Assembly: GCA_035550795.1 (NCBI GenBank)
Contig: DASZOL010000037.1
Span: forward strand, 1-39,411
Direction: 5' to 3'
Length of the DNA: 39,411 nt
Source of the DNA: DASRDR01 sp035550795
Lineage (GTDB): Bacteria; Methylomirabilota; Methylomirabilia; Rokubacteriales; DASRDR01
Made by a program: the position numbers and the translations under genes. Under the pieces are notes generated by a model. It was not told the origin of the DNA. It made no database searches and saw nothing but the letters and a program-made list of their open reading frames with translations. Below, one piece after another: positions 16,621-24,889 of this stretch. How positions within the stretch are numbered: position 1 is the stretch's first letter; each line of letters begins with the position of its first letter.

Positions 16621-17445
16621 CTACCCGACGATGTCCTCGCCGCCGTCGACGCCGAGGACGTTGCCCGTCATCCAGTGCGTCGCGGAGTGGGAGAGGACGA
16701 CGATCGCCCGGGCCACGTCCTCCGTGGTCGTCAGGCGCCCTGCCGGGTTCCGGGCGAGAGCGCCAGCCTTGATCCGGTCGGAGCCAGGAATCTTCTGGAG
16801 GGCGGGGGTGTCGGTCACGCCGGCACGGATGGCGTTGACCGTGATGCCCTGCGGGGCGAGCTCCATCGCGAGCTGTCGCACGTGGGACTCGAGCGCGGCC
16901 TTGGCGCCCGAAACCGGGCCGTAGCACGGCAGGACGCGCGCTCCGCCTCCGCTCGTCATGGCGAAGATCCGGCCGCCCGGCCCCATAAGGCCCCGGGCGA
17001 GCACGTCCTGCGTCCAGTAGACCAGGCTGTGGGCCATGACATCGAGCGTCATGTCCATCTGATCCTTGGAGACGCCCTCCCTGGGGGTGTCGGCGACGAA
17101 CGGTCGGAGCGTGCCGAAGGCGAGGGAGTGCAGGAGGACCTTCAGCCGGCCCCGCTCGCCGCGCGCAGCCATCTCCCGATCGACCGCGTCCAGCACCTCC
17201 ACTCGCCGCGCCGGATCGGCGGCGTTGACATTGAAGAACAGCGCCTGACCGCCCAGGCGCCGGACCTGGGCGGCGATCCGCTCCGCGTTCGGGAGGGTCG
17301 CCTTGCGGTCCAGGTGTACGCCGATGATGGACAGACCCGCGCCGGCGAGGGCGAGCGCCGTCGCCTCGCCGAAGCCGGAGGAGGCGCCGAGGATCAGTGC
17401 CCAGCCGGACAGACGGATCGGGGAGTCCTCGGGACCGTGGATCAT
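16621..17445 (-). CDS. FabL-like enoyl-ACP reductase (SDR)
   Basis: This 274-residue Rossmann-fold reductase has nucleotide motif GASSGFG (20-26), and active-site Tyr175 and Lys182 separated by six residues. That Y-x6-K spacing is typical of enoyl-ACP reductases (FabI, FabL) rather than ordinary SDRs (Y-x3-K). The LLHSLAFG segment and the C-terminal NPAGRLTTTEDVA ... GVDGGEDI block fit the same group. A classic SDR-type glycine motif combined with Y-x6-K is closest to FabL. The likely reaction is NAD(P)H reduction of enoyl-ACP in fatty acid synthesis, but the enzyme could act on another enoyl thioester. Confidence 0.8.
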   Translation of the reverse strand: MIHGPEDSPIRLSGWALILGASSGFGEATALALAGAGLSIIGVHLDRKATLPNAERIAAQVRRLGGQALFFNVNAADPARRVEVLDAVDREMAARGERGRLKVLLHSLAFGTLRPFVADTPREGVSKDQMDMTLDVMAHSLVYWTQDVLARGLMGPGGRIFAMTSGGGARVLPCYGPVSGAKAALESHVRQLAMELAPQGITVNAIRAGVTDTPALQKIPGSDRIKAGALARNPAGRLTTTEDVARAIVVLSHSATHWMTGNVLGVDGGEDIVG

Positions 17446-17707
17446 CAGCGAACCTCCGCGCGGCTCGGAAGTGGACGTCGCCGCGCCGTCATTCTAGCGC
17501 ACGTGGGCCGACGCTCACAGGCGACAGGCGGCGGCGGGCGGGGCGGCCAGGCCGACGTCGCGGCGTTGAGCCCTGCCGGCCCCCGTGTTACCCTCCGCTC
17601 GGATCGCGCAGGCGCGCGATCGTCCCCTGCCGTCGGTAACGGGGATCGCGTGAACCCAAACCCGCCAGAGGGCCCCGGGCCGTCTACAGGGAGCGAGGGG
17701 TAGCCAG
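17446..17707. other. Divergent intergenic region (262 bp)
   Basis: This stretch separates the FabL-like gene (leftward) from the M20 amidohydrolase gene (rightward). It should hold both promoters. I see AT-richer islands such as TGTTACCCT and GGTAACGGGG but no clear -35/-10 pair. A purine-rich GGGAGCGAGGGG lies 8-20 nt before the GTG at 17708 and could serve as its ribosome-binding site. No gene is supported here. Confidence 0.4.
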
Positions 17708-18877
17708 GTGAGCACGGTCAAGACCGATATCCAGCACGCTCTCGACGGCCTGGCCGGCGAGCTCGAGGCGATCTCTCGAAAGATCCACGACCATCCGGAG
17801 CTCGGCTACAGTGAAGTTCAGGCCTGCGGATGGCTGTGCGCGTTCTTGGAGGCCAAGGGATTCGAGGTCGAGCGCGGTGTCGGCGGCGTCCCGACCGCGT
17901 TCCGGGCCACCGTGAACGGCCGCGGGACCGGGCCTACCGTCGCGATCATGTGCGAGTACGATGCCCTTCCCGGCATCGGCCACGCGTGCGGGCACAATAT
18001 CATCGCGACGTCGGGCGCGGGGGCCGGAGCGGCGCTGGCGGCGGTGCGGGCGAGGCTGCCCGCGGGGCGGGTCCAGGTGATTGGCACGCCCGCCGAGGAG
18101 GGGGGCGGCGGCAAGGTGAGGCTCCTTCGGGCCGGCGTGTTCGCGGGCGTCGACTGCGCGATGATGATCCACGGCTTCGACCGGACCATCCTCCACCAGG
18201 ATCTCCTCGGGATCGTGCGAACCAGCTTCGAGTACGCCGGGAAGGCGGCCCACGCCGCCGCCGATCCCTGGGCAGGGGTCAACGCGCTCGACGCCTGCAT
18301 CCAGACGTTCAATGCGGTCAGCATGCTCCGGCAGCAGGTGCGGCCGGATTGCCGGATCCACGGGATCATCGAGAACGGCGGAGCCGCCGCGAACATCATC
18401 CCCGAGTACGCGAAGGCGACCTTCTACGTCCGGGCGCCCCGGATCGACACGATGTGGGAGCTGCACCGCCGGGTGCTAGCGTGCGCCGAGGGGGCGGCGC
18501 GCGCCACGGGCGCGAGCCTCACCGTGACCCAGCACGAGATGGTCTACGAGCCCCTGAAGCGGAACCAGACGCTCCTGGACCTCTTCGCCGCCAACATGCG
18601 CGGCTCCGGCCTCGTCGAGGGCCCACCGGCGGCCGACCGGCTGGGCTCCTCGGACGTCGGCAACGTCAGCCAGGTGCTCCCCACGATCCAGCCGATGGTC
18701 GCCATCGCGCCGGAGGGTATGGCGATCCACAGCCGCGACTTCGTCGAGGCGGCGATCGCGTCCCTGGCCCATGCGGGCATGCTCGCCGCGGCGAAGACGA
18801 TGGCGCTGACCGCGTACGATCTCCTGGAGGACCCGTCGCGGGTGCGCCGGGCCAAGGAGGAGTTCGCCCGCGGCTGA
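17708..18877 (+). CDS. M20-family amidohydrolase (AbgB/HipO-like)
   Basis: This 389-residue zinc hydrolase belongs to the M20D group (aminoacylase, hippurate hydrolase, p-aminobenzoyl-glutamate hydrolase). Metal-binding features are MCEYDALPGIGHACGHN (C94, H96 region), TPAEEGGGGK (E130, E131) and MMIHGFDRT. The insertion with AGKAAHAAADPWAGVNALDA is the dimerisation/lid domain typical of the family, and MCEYDALPGIGHACGHN is especially like AbgB. The start is GTG. It would cleave an N-acyl or amide bond, with the substrate unknown. The next gene follows after 24 nt. Confidence 0.88.
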   Translation: MSTVKTDIQHALDGLAGELEAISRKIHDHPELGYSEVQACGWLCAFLEAKGFEVERGVGGVPTAFRATVNGRGTGPTVAIMCEYDALPGIGHACGHNIIATSGAGAGAALAAVRARLPAGRVQVIGTPAEEGGGGKVRLLRAGVFAGVDCAMMIHGFDRTILHQDLLGIVRTSFEYAGKAAHAAADPWAGVNALDACIQTFNAVSMLRQQVRPDCRIHGIIENGGAAANIIPEYAKATFYVRAPRIDTMWELHRRVLACAEGAARATGASLTVTQHEMVYEPLKRNQTLLDLFAANMRGSGLVEGPPAADRLGSSDVGNVSQVLPTIQPMVAIAPEGMAIHSRDFVEAAIASLAHAGMLAAAKTMALTAYDLLEDPSRVRRAKEEFARG

Positions 18878-18901
18878 CGCGCGGGGCGGACCGGGCCGGG
18901 G

Positions 18902-19630
18902 ATGGCGAAGACGGCCGGGATCGTCCTCATCGGCAACGAGATCCTGTCGGGCAAGGTCGCCGACCAGAACGCGCTCTACCTGTGCCGTGAGTTCCGGCAG
19001 CTCGGCGTCGACGTCCGGAAGATCGCGGTCGTTCCCGACGAGGTGGAGCTGATCGCGCGGGAGGTGGCCGAGTTCGCCCACGCGTACGACTGGGTGTTCA
19101 CGTCCGGGGGCGTGGGGCCGACCCACGACGACGTCACGATCGAGGGAGTGGCGCGGGCGTTCGGGATCAGGGTCGTGCGTGACCCCGGCCTCGTCGCATC
19201 GCTCGATCACGCCTACCAGGGGCGGCTCAACGACGCGCGGCTCAAGATGGCGGAGGTGCCGGAGGGCGCCGAGCTGCTGGTGTCGGACCACCTGGTCGTC
19301 CCGGTGATCGTCGTTCGCAACGTCCACGTGTTCCCGGGCGTCCCCGAGATCTTCCGCCGCAAGTTCGATGCGATCAAGGAGCGGTTCCGGGAGCGGCCCT
19401 ATCTCATGCGGGTCGTGTTTTTCGGGGTGGGGGAGGGCACGCTCGCCGAGCACCTGAACGCCATGCTCCGGAGCTTCCCCGAGCTGCTATGCGGATCCTA
19501 CCCGGAGTTCACGAATCCGGAGTACAAGGTGCGCGTGACTCTCGAATCGAAAGAGCCCGACTACCTGGAGGCGGCGCTCCAGGATCTTCTCGGTCGCCTC
19601 CCGGGCGACACCGTCATCCGCGTCCAGTAG
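18902..19630 (+). CDS. CinA N-terminal-type molybdopterin-binding domain protein
   Basis: This 242-residue protein has the MoCF_biosynth fold shared by MoaB, MogA and the N-terminal half of CinA. Visible features are GIVLIGNEILSGKVADQN at the N-terminus, VFTSGGVGPTHDD (the family's TSGGxGPTxDD motif) and VHVFPGVPEIF. The C-terminal deamidase domain of full-length CinA is absent, so this is the stand-alone short form. Family members bind molybdopterin or act in nucleotide-related repair (ADP-ribose pyrophosphatase in CinA), and the role here is not determined. It follows the M20 gene on the same strand. Confidence 0.88.
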   Translation: MAKTAGIVLIGNEILSGKVADQNALYLCREFRQLGVDVRKIAVVPDEVELIAREVAEFAHAYDWVFTSGGVGPTHDDVTIEGVARAFGIRVVRDPGLVASLDHAYQGRLNDARLKMAEVPEGAELLVSDHLVVPVIVVRNVHVFPGVPEIFRRKFDAIKERFRERPYLMRVVFFGVGEGTLAEHLNAMLRSFPELLCGSYPEFTNPEYKVRVTLESKEPDYLEAALQDLLGRLPGDTVIRVQ

Positions 19631-19648
19631 CGCCCGCCGGGTCGGGCC

Positions 19649-20461
19649 TCACCACCCCGCGAGGTGAGCGGCGAGGAACGCGGTCCACGCCCTCCAGTAG
19701 GCTTCTCCGCCGACCTCGAGCACGTCGTTGTGGTGGGCGCCGGGCATTGCGGCGAAGACCTTGGGCTCGGCCGCGGCGTCGAAGACCGCGCGCCCCTGGC
19801 GGTGGGGCACGACCTCGTCGGCGTCTCCGTGGAGCACCAGCAACGGGGCCCGCACGCGGCCGATCGTGCCGCGCGTGTCGTAGCGCGTCCGGAACAGCCA
19901 GCCCGCGCCGGGCAGCGTGGCGCTGGCCATGGCCTGGACGGACGCGAACGGCGCCTCGAGCACCAGGGCGGCCGGCGCATCCTCGGCGGCCAGCGCGGTG
20001 GCCACGGCAGCCCCCAGCGAGGCCCCCAGATAGACCACCGGTCCCGAGCCCCGTCCCGCGATCCACGCGCGCATTGCCCGGGCGTCGGCGTAGGTGCCCT
20101 GCTCGCCGGGCACGCCCTGGCTGCGGCCGTAGCCGCGATAGTCGAAGATCAGGATCGAAAGGCCGAGCCGGTTGTGGAGCGCCGCGATCTTCTGGAGCCG
20201 GTGCGAGACGTTTCCCGCGTTCCCGTGGCAATAGAGGAGGGTCGCCGGCCGGGGGCCCGGCACGAGCCAGCCGTGGATCTGGACGCCGTCGGCGGTGACC
20301 GCCTCCACGTCCTCGAACGCGAGGCCGAGCCCGGCCGGCGTGCCCTCGATCGTCGTGGACGGGTGGTAGATCAGTCCGCGCTCGAGCGCCGTGCCGCAGC
20401 CCGACAGGAAAGCCAGGACGGAGACGAGGGCGGGCGCCACGGCGAGCGCGCGCGCCCTCAG
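19649..20461 (-). CDS. Lipoprotein alpha/beta hydrolase
   Basis: This 270-residue serine hydrolase of the BEM46/YfhR-like group has oxyanion segment LLYCHGNAGN, nucleophile elbow GASLG, acid DADEVVP and late His in GAHHND. It begins with a bacterial lipoprotein signal: MRARALAVAPALVSVLAF, then lipobox LSGC with C22. That fit requires initiation at a CTG (20461) that overlaps the stop of the upstream gene as CTGA and sits 4-5 nt after a GGAGGG ribosome-binding site. A GTG 21 nt further in would shorten the signal and lacks an SD. The open frame to 20785 is antisense-like filler. Substrate is unknown. Confidence 0.82.
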   Translation of the reverse strand: MRARALAVAPALVSVLAFLSGCGTALERGLIYHPSTTIEGTPAGLGLAFEDVEAVTADGVQIHGWLVPGPRPATLLYCHGNAGNVSHRLQKIAALHNRLGLSILIFDYRGYGRSQGVPGEQGTYADARAMRAWIAGRGSGPVVYLGASLGAAVATALAAEDAPAALVLEAPFASVQAMASATLPGAGWLFRTRYDTRGTIGRVRAPLLVLHGDADEVVPHRQGRAVFDAAAEPKVFAAMPGAHHNDVLEVGGEAYWRAWTAFLAAHLAGW

Positions 20462-20889
20462 GCGCCCTCCGATCCCGGATCCGGCGGTGACAGGACGTGC
20501 GACGCGTGGTGATGCACCAAGAGCCACCGCTCTCCCCGACGCTCGAAGACGTTGGTCGCGAGGATGGCGGTGATCGCCAGGTGCCCCCGTGTCTCCGAGA
20601 GGATGTTCTCCGTGCAATGCACCCATCCGAGCTCGCCGCGCAGCTCCGCCCGCACGTCCGTGACGGTGAACCGCATCTCGGTCGTACCCTGAAAGATGGC
20701 GGCCCATGAGCCGCGCACCGCGTCCCAGCCGTGAAGCCGGTGCCACCCCGGGTGCACGCATGCGACGTGGTCGCCGTGCGCCCACACCTGGTCCATCTCG
20801 GCGAGATCGAGGCTTTCGAAGGCCCGGTAGAACCGCTGGTTCGCCGCCTGGAGGGTGGCGCGATCGTCGAGCGGGGGCGTGGCCGTCAC
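20458..20889 (-). CDS. SnoaL/NTF2-like (DUF4440-type) domain protein
   Basis: This 143-residue single-domain protein has the cone-shaped NTF2-like fold pattern: RFYRAFESLDLAEMDQVWA at the N-terminus, a VACVHPGWHRLHGWDAV segment, and a C-terminal WLLVHHHAS strand. Many relatives are uncharacterised, and some are ketosteroid-isomerase-like. The start is GTG, 12 nt after the Rieske stop, and its stop overlaps the hydrolase CTG start. Rieske, NTF2-like and hydrolase genes form one leftward operon. Confidence 0.85.
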   Translation of the reverse strand: MTATPPLDDRATLQAANQRFYRAFESLDLAEMDQVWAHGDHVACVHPGWHRLHGWDAVRGSWAAIFQGTTEMRFTVTDVRAELRGELGWVHCTENILSETRGHLAITAILATNVFERRGERWLLVHHHASHVLSPPDPGSEGA

Positions 20890-20901
20890 GGCGCGCCGCG
20901 C

Positions 20902-21276
20902 TCAGGGGCCGGCGGCGCTGTCCGCGTCCTCCGGGTGTGCCGTCACGATCAGCCGGTCACCCTCGAGGCGGACGACCAGGGGCCAGAGGGCTCCGCCGCC
21001 ACACGGGCCTCCGGCGCAGCGGCCGCTGTCCGGTTGGAAGAGCGCCCCGTGAGTGGCGCAGACGAGGAGCCGGCCGTCGTCGGTGAAGAACTCGTTCGGC
21101 CACCAGTCGAGCGGGGTTCCGGCGTGGGCGCAGCGGTTGACGTAGGCGCGGTAGCGACCCTCGAAGTTGATCACGAACCCCTCGACCGTCGCTCCGCGCC
21201 AGCTGAGCGGAAACTTTGCGGACGCCCCGACGGGCAGATCGGCGACGGGAGCCGACCACTCCCGGGAGTCGCTCAT
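20902..21276 (-). CDS. Rieske [2Fe-2S] ferredoxin-like protein
   Basis: This 124-residue single-domain Rieske protein has cluster ligands CAH (C49, H51) and CATHG (C73, H76), with usual spacing for a short soluble Rieske ferredoxin. The intervening and following parts (DDGRLLVCATHGALF, SGRCAGGPCGGG) fit the family. It could serve as electron carrier or as an oxygenase component, but no oxygenase gene is adjacent. A TATCAT box lies 7 nt before its ATG, so a leaderless transcript is likely. It is the first gene of the operon with the NTF2-like and hydrolase genes. Confidence 0.9.
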   Translation of the reverse strand: MSDSREWSAPVADLPVGASAKFPLSWRGATVEGFVINFEGRYRAYVNRCAHAGTPLDWWPNEFFTDDGRLLVCATHGALFQPDSGRCAGGPCGGGALWPLVVRLEGDRLIVTAHPEDADSAAGP

Positions 21277-21282
21277 GCGGCG

Positions 21283-21289
21283 TATGATA
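21283..21289. promoter_or_regulatory. Back-to-back overlapping -10 boxes
   Basis: Only 24 bp separate the divergent starts at 21276 and 21301. The near-palindromic GTATGATAC gives TATGAT (21283-21288) on the plus strand, 12 nt before the GTG of the ABC gene, and TATCAT (21284-21289) on the minus strand, 7 nt before the Rieske ATG. No good -35 is visible for either. Confidence 0.5.
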
Positions 21290-21300
21290 CAGTGAATCAC

Positions 21301-22248
21301 GTGACGACGACCGAGCCTGCGGTCGAAGTCTGCGATCTCAGCAAGACGTTCCGCACGGGGTGGCCCCGCCGTCGGGCGCAGCCTGCCCTCCAGGGCGTCT
21401 CCTTCGTGGTTCCGCGCGGCGCGATCTTCGGAGTGCTGGGACCGAACGGCGCCGGCAAGACCACGCTGCTGTCGATCCTGGCCACGCTCCTCCTGCCGGA
21501 CCGCGGAGAGGCGCGGGTCCTGGGACTCAGCGTGACTCGCGAGGCCCATCGGGTTCGCGAGCGCATCAACCTGTCCTCCGGCAGTGCCTCGTTCCTGTGG
21601 AGCCTCACGCCGCGCGAGATCCTGGACATCGCTGCGCGGAGCTACGGCCTCGGCGGCCGCATCCGGCGGCCTCGAGTGGCGGAACTGCTCGAGCAGTTCG
21701 AGCTGACGGCGCACGCGACCGTTCCCTACAACGAGCTGTCGACGGGGCTCAAGCAGCGGCTCGCGCTGGCCAAGGCGTTCGTGAACAACCCCGAGCTGCT
21801 CATCCTGGACGAGCCGACCGTCGGGCTCGATCCGGACATCTCGGTGCGCATCCGGGAACAGATCGCCGCGCTGCGGCGTGCCCGCCGCATGACCATTCTG
21901 CTGTCCACGCACTACATGCGCGAGGCGGAGCAGCTGTGCGACGAGGTCGTGTTCCTGCGCACCGGCAAGATTCTCGCCGGCGGCGATCCCGCCACCCTGA
22001 AGCGTGAGGTCCTGCTTGGCGACCGGGTGGAGTTGGCCGTGGAGGGCGATGGCTGGCGCGGCGTCGCCGGCCTGCCCGGGGTGCTGGCCTGCACCAGCGA
22101 CGCCGGCCGGGTCCAGGTGATCGTGGACGATGCCCGGAAGCGCCTCCCCGAGATCTTTCGCCATCTCGACGAGTGCGGAGTCCCGGTGAGCGACGTGACC
22201 GTGACCGAGCCGACGCTGGAATCGGTCTTCATCGAGCTCGCGCGATGA
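21301..22248 (+). CDS. ABC transporter ATP-binding protein
   Basis: This 315-residue ATPase has Walker A GPNGAGKTT (47-55), signature ELSTGLKQRLALAKAF, Walker B LLILDEPTVGLD and the switch His in LLSTHYMREAE. Its domain layout and C-terminal extension are of the DrrA/CcmA-like exporter type that works with ABC-2 permeases. The start is GTG 21301, the longer upstream frame being antisense to the Rieske gene. Its stop overlaps the permease start (ATGA), so the two are translationally coupled. The transported substrate is not evident. Confidence 0.92.
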   Translation: MTTTEPAVEVCDLSKTFRTGWPRRRAQPALQGVSFVVPRGAIFGVLGPNGAGKTTLLSILATLLLPDRGEARVLGLSVTREAHRVRERINLSSGSASFLWSLTPREILDIAARSYGLGGRIRRPRVAELLEQFELTAHATVPYNELSTGLKQRLALAKAFVNNPELLILDEPTVGLDPDISVRIREQIAALRRARRMTILLSTHYMREAEQLCDEVVFLRTGKILAGGDPATLKREVLLGDRVELAVEGDGWRGVAGLPGVLACTSDAGRVQVIVDDARKRLPEIFRHLDECGVPVSDVTVTEPTLESVFIELAR

Positions 22249-23087
22249 GCACGCTGTCGGCGCCGATCGTCCGGTCGGCGTCGCCCGACGGGACGCCGTT
22301 GCGGCGGGAGCTCGTGAAGGTCTCGGCTTTCTTCCTTCGCAACTGGCGCATGACCCACCGCAACGTGTTCACGGTCTTCGAGATCGTCTTCTGGCCGATC
22401 GTGAACCTGCTTTCCGTGGGGCTCCTGATCACGTTCCTGGGCGCGGAGCCGGGCACGGTCGTGTTCGTGCTGGTCGGGACGTTCGCCCTCTCGACCGTGC
22501 AGGTCTGTCAGCTGGACGTGGCGTATGCGGCCCTGTTCGACATGTGGTCGAAGAGCATCAAGCACCAGCTCGTCGCGCCGATCCGCCCCTGGCATCTGGT
22601 ACTGGGATCCTGGCTGATGGGTCTGGTGCGGGGGACGGCGGTGTTCGCCCTCCAGGCGGCCATGAGCCACTGGGTGTTCGGGGTGAACGTCCTCGCTCAC
22701 GGCCCGGGTCCCGCGGCGGCGCTGGTCGCCGGGCTCCTCCTCTCGGCGGCCGGGGTCGGCCTGTTCGTGTCGACGCTGCTCATGCTCTTCGGGCTGCGGG
22801 CGGAGGTCTCCGCCTGGTCGGGCGTGAGCCTGATCCTGCTACTGTGCGGGGTGTACTACCCGGTCTCGGTCCTGCCGGCGCCGCTCCAGACGATGGCCGC
22901 CGGCGTGCCGCTGACTCACTTCCTTGAGGCGTTCCGGGCGCACCTGGGGTATGCGCCGGTCTTCACGGCGCCCCTTCTTCGCGGGTATGCGCTCGCGGTC
23001 GTCTACGCGGCCGGCGGCTATGCGCTCTTCGCCTGGGCCATTCACCGCGCGCGGCGGACCGGCATGCTGCTCCGGCTGTCGGACTGA
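22245..23087 (+). CDS. ABC-2 type permease
   Basis: This 280-residue membrane protein has about six helices. Recognisable parts are the N-terminal NWRMTHRNVFTVFEIVFWPIV entry helix, a long hydrophobic middle, and the C-terminal CGVYYPVSVLPAPLQTMA segment typical of ABC-2 exporters. The start is the ATG that overlaps the ATPase stop. It forms an exporter with the preceding ATPase. The downstream secreted protein and DUF362 gene may be functionally linked, but this is only proximity. Confidence 0.88.
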   Translation: MSTLSAPIVRSASPDGTPLRRELVKVSAFFLRNWRMTHRNVFTVFEIVFWPIVNLLSVGLLITFLGAEPGTVVFVLVGTFALSTVQVCQLDVAYAALFDMWSKSIKHQLVAPIRPWHLVLGSWLMGLVRGTAVFALQAAMSHWVFGVNVLAHGPGPAAALVAGLLLSAAGVGLFVSTLLMLFGLRAEVSAWSGVSLILLLCGVYYPVSVLPAPLQTMAAGVPLTHFLEAFRAHLGYAPVFTAPLLRGYALAVVYAAGGYALFAWAIHRARRTGMLLRLSD

Positions 23088-23482
23088 TGCGCCGGGCGCG
23101 GGCGGTCCGGGCGGTGGTCTCCTTCGCGGCGCTCTGCGCGGTCCTGGTCCTTGCGGCGCCACCTGCCCGAGCGGAGTCGCCTCGGCGGTACTCGGGCCGG
23201 GTCATGGAAGTCGATCTCGAGCGCGGGGTCCTCGTCGTCGAGGAGCTTGGTCGCCGCGGGGTCCCCACCCGCCACCAGGTGCGTGTCGAGGCGGAGACGC
23301 CCATGGTGACGGCGAGCCGCCTCCGGCTGGGGGACATGCGGGGACAGAGCGCGTTCGGGGAAGTGCCGGTGTCGCTCGTGGACGTCCTGGTGGGCGATTT
23401 CGTGGTCGTGGAGGGGGAGGACCAGGACGGTCTGACCGTCGCTCGCCGGGTGACGATCGTGGAGACCCGCCGCATTCACTGA
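23087..23482 (+). CDS. Small secreted protein, unrecognised
   Basis: This 131-residue protein has a clear signal peptide (basic MRRARAVRAV, hydrophobic core VSFAALCAVLVLAAP, cleavage near ARAES). The mature part is a beta-rich small domain with YSGRVMEVDLERGVLVVEELG and VGDFVVVEGEDQDGLTVARRVTIVE, resembling OB- or DUF5666-like barrels, a loose comparison. The ATG overlaps the permease TGA by one base (TGATG), so it belongs to the transporter operon. Confidence 0.75.
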   Translation: MRRARAVRAVVSFAALCAVLVLAAPPARAESPRRYSGRVMEVDLERGVLVVEELGRRGVPTRHQVRVEAETPMVTASRLRLGDMRGQSAFGEVPVSLVDVLVGDFVVVEGEDQDGLTVARRVTIVETRRIH

Positions 23483-23553
23483 GCTCGCCCGCGCGGGAGC
23501 GGGGGCACTGCGCTGCGCGCCCGCAGTCCGAGACAGACGGGAGGAGGCGCTGG

Positions 23554-24609
23554 ATGACCGGACCCGAGCGGCCCCACGCCACGCGGCTCCCGGCGGGGAC
23601 CGCGGCGGCGCGCGTGGCGCCGGCGGGCTCCGGCAAGCTCTCGCGCCGGGGATGGCTCGCCCGGGTGGCGGGCCTGGGCGTCGGCGCTGCGGCCGTCCGG
23701 CCCGTCGCCGCGGCCGGGCCTCCGGCAGCCGTGGTCGGCGTGGCGCGCGACGCCACGATGGCCGCCGCCACCCGGACGGCGATCCGGCTGGCCGGTGGGC
23801 TCGACGTCATCCAGCCGGGCCAGACGGTGCTGGTGAAGCCCAACATCTGCTGTCCCAGCCCGCACCCGGCGACCATCAGTCCCGAGGTCCTGTCGGCCGT
23901 GCTCGAGCTCGCCAGGGCGCGGAAGCCCGGCCGCCTGATCGTGGGCGAGCAGACCTTCTACGTCCAGGGCACCGCGGCCAACACCCGGCGAGCGGGCTTG
24001 GAGGAGGCGGTGCGCTCGCACGGTGCCGAGTTCGTGGCCTTCGACGACCTCCCTCGGCGGCATCTCCGGCTCGCCGCAGCCCGGCACTGGCCCGATGGGT
24101 ACCGGATCCCGGCGATGCTCGCCGAGGTGCACCACATCGTGAACCTGGCCTGCGTGAAGACCCATGTTCTGGCCCGGTACACGATGGCCATGAAGAACTT
24201 CATCGGGGTGATCGACGCTGACAGCCGGCGCTACTATCACCGGATCCGCACGGAGCAGGGGTACGACGCCTTCGCCGCCCTGATCGCCGAGATGAGCCTG
24301 GCCTGCCGGCCGTCGCTGCACGTCCTGGACGGGACCTCCGCGTTCGTCGCGGGAGGACCGTCGAACGGCACGGTCGCCCACCCGCGGCTCGTGATCGCGT
24401 CGCGGGACATGCTCGCCACCGACGTCACGGGGCTCGCCGTGCTGCGCTATCACGGGACCGGAGCGGCCATCCAAGACCACTCGCCCTGGACCCAGCCGAA
24501 GATCCGCTACGGGATCGCTCTCGGGCTGGGCGTGGGGGGGCCGGGCGAGATCGACCTCCGCGCCGAGGGCGTTCAGGAGATCGCCGCGCTCAGGCGCCTG
24601 ATGGCCTGA
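23554..24609 (+). CDS. Tat-exported DUF362 domain protein
   Basis: This 351-residue protein has an N-terminal twin-arginine signal (SRRGWL at 30-35, then ARVAGLGVGAAAVRPVAAAG). The DUF362 domain is recognised by VGVARDATMAAATRTAIRLAGG, GQTVLVKPNICCPSPHPATISPEVL, VNLACVKTHVLARYTMAMKNFIGVI and the LHVLDGTSAFVAGGPSNGTV segment. Some relatives carry Fe-S ferredoxin domains, but this one has no CxxCxxC cluster. Biochemical function of stand-alone DUF362 is unknown to me. GGGAGGAGG ahead of the ATG fixes the start. It is 71 nt after the small secreted gene. Confidence 0.85.
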   Translation: MTGPERPHATRLPAGTAAARVAPAGSGKLSRRGWLARVAGLGVGAAAVRPVAAAGPPAAVVGVARDATMAAATRTAIRLAGGLDVIQPGQTVLVKPNICCPSPHPATISPEVLSAVLELARARKPGRLIVGEQTFYVQGTAANTRRAGLEEAVRSHGAEFVAFDDLPRRHLRLAAARHWPDGYRIPAMLAEVHHIVNLACVKTHVLARYTMAMKNFIGVIDADSRRYYHRIRTEQGYDAFAALIAEMSLACRPSLHVLDGTSAFVAGGPSNGTVAHPRLVIASRDMLATDVTGLAVLRYHGTGAAIQDHSPWTQPKIRYGIALGLGVGGPGEIDLRAEGVQEIAALRRLMA

Positions 24610-24625
24610 CGATGCGGGCGGCCGC

Positions 24626-24889
24626 TCACCGGGGCCCCGGGCGCCGGTCGAGCAGCCCGAAGACGATCCAGGGGGCCGCCGCCGCGGCGGCCCCAAGCGC
24701 CGCGCCTTCGAGCACCACGCGCGAGGCGATCTGGCCGTGCCGCCACAGCTCCCAGAGCACGGCCCAGTCGCTGGCCTGGGCGGAGAGATTCAAGGGCCCA
24801 TACGCAGCGTTCATGCGCAGGAAGAACCCCGCCGCGAAGGCAGCCGCGCTCCCGGCCGCGGCGAGCCAGGCCCGGGTCCGGCGCGTCAC
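24626..24889 (-). CDS. Small membrane protein, unrecognised
   Basis: This 87-residue protein has two hydrophobic segments (WLAAAGSAAAFAAGFFL and VVLEGAALGAAAAAAPWIVF), with short basic termini. No family is recognised. The GTG start overlaps the SDR stop (GTGA), so it is translationally coupled to the upstream SDR. Its 3' end faces the DUF362 gene across 16 nt. Confidence 0.6.
   Translation of the reverse strand: MTRRTRAWLAAAGSAAAFAAGFFLRMNAAYGPLNLSAQASDWAVLWELWRHGQIASRVVLEGAALGAAAAAAPWIVFGLLDRRPGPR

Noticed and set aside
15976..17703. Plus-strand open frame of 575 residues
   Set aside because: Antisense to UppP and the FabL-like reductase, with no domain or RBS.
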